Positions 34,327 to 34,391 of a DNA stretch of 34,391 nucleotides are shown here, in pieces. The notes under the pieces were generated by a model. It searched no databases and was not told where the DNA came from. It worked only from the letters and a program-made list of their open reading frames with translations. The first letter of the stretch is position 1; each line of letters begins with the position of its first letter. A program made the position numbers and the translations under genes. The stretch is from an uncultured Flavobacteriales bacterium. GTDB lineage: Bacteria; Bacteroidota; Bacteroidia; Flavobacteriales_E; Vicingaceae. The stretch lies in contig CALALS010000070.1 in NCBI GenBank assembly GCA_937925525.1, forward strand, positions 1 to 34,391. The letters run 5' to 3'.

Positions 34327-34391
34327 TTGAAGCATTTAGTTACCATATTATTCTCATTAGGCGTAATTTCTACCTACGGGCAGTTTTACAA
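34327..34391 (+). CDS. N-terminus of an exported protein (3' end outside window)
   Basis: Open frame from TTG at 34327 to the window edge encodes MKHLVTILFSLGVISTYGQFY, with TTG read as Met. This is a typical signal peptide, with a cleavage point after YGQ, the form common in Bacteroidota exported proteins. GGGAGG lies 8 nt upstream of the TTG. Only about 21 residues are visible, so nothing can be said about the mature protein. Confidence 0.5.
   Translation, partial: MKHLVTILFSLGVISTYGQFY

Overview
The window looks like a low-GC chromosome segment of a Bacteroidota bacterium, most likely order Flavobacteriales. The evidence is several type IX secretion (T9SS) sorting domains, a PorP/SprF protein, TAnnTTTG-type promoters, and the gene order DUF3822-rsmD-coaD together with NUDIX-pyrE-SRPBCC. 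Species cannot be named from the sequence. All gene-free stretches are shorter than about 160 bp, and I saw no rRNA, tRNA, CRISPR array or transposase gene.

Layout. (1) 1-2732, plus strand: the 3' part of a Rel/SpoT (p)ppGpp enzyme and CTP synthase (pyrG). (2) 2729-9277, minus strand: a three-gene cell-surface operon with a 969-aa repeat protein, a PorP/SprF membrane protein and an 858-aa repeat protein. Both large proteins carry a gliding-motility-type (CHU_C) C-terminus and share a Cys-containing repeat of about 51 residues. (3) 9418-10962, minus: a soluble helical protein of unknown role. (4) 11109-15159, plus: a membrane protein, DUF3822, rsmD, coaD and a TlpA-like lipoprotein/periplasmic protein whose two active-site cysteines are serines. 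(5) 15140-16818: NUDIX (minus), then pyrE and an SRPBCC protein (plus), closed by a bidirectional terminator. (6) 16895-20967, minus: a T9SS-secreted protein and glycine dehydrogenase (gcvP). (7) 21113-24544, plus: kynureninase and kynurenine 3-monooxygenase, packed end to end with a beta-barrel-like gene broken by an in-frame TGA. (8) 24549-33465, minus: a probable polymorphic-toxin operon. (9) 33581-34391: an MBL-fold hydrolase (minus), a REP-like palindrome, and the first codons of an exported protein (plus).

The most interesting region is the operon at 24549-33465. In transcription order it encodes a tail-fibre-like exported protein, a 2139-aa SpvB/VCBS/YD-repeat Rhs protein with an unrecognised C-terminal domain of about 95 residues, a 92-aa protein starting 3 nt after the toxin stop (candidate immunity), an outer-membrane barrel, and a very short exported protein that combines one YD motif with a T9SS sorting domain. 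The Rhs protein has a signal peptide but no visible T9SS sorting domain. The small YD+sorting-domain protein is therefore a candidate partner for surface delivery; this is inference. A canonical promoter precedes the operon, with a palindrome/direct-repeat cluster just upstream that looks like a regulator site.

The kynurenine pair (kynU-kmo) gives two steps of tryptophan breakdown or de novo NAD synthesis. The other steps are not in the window.
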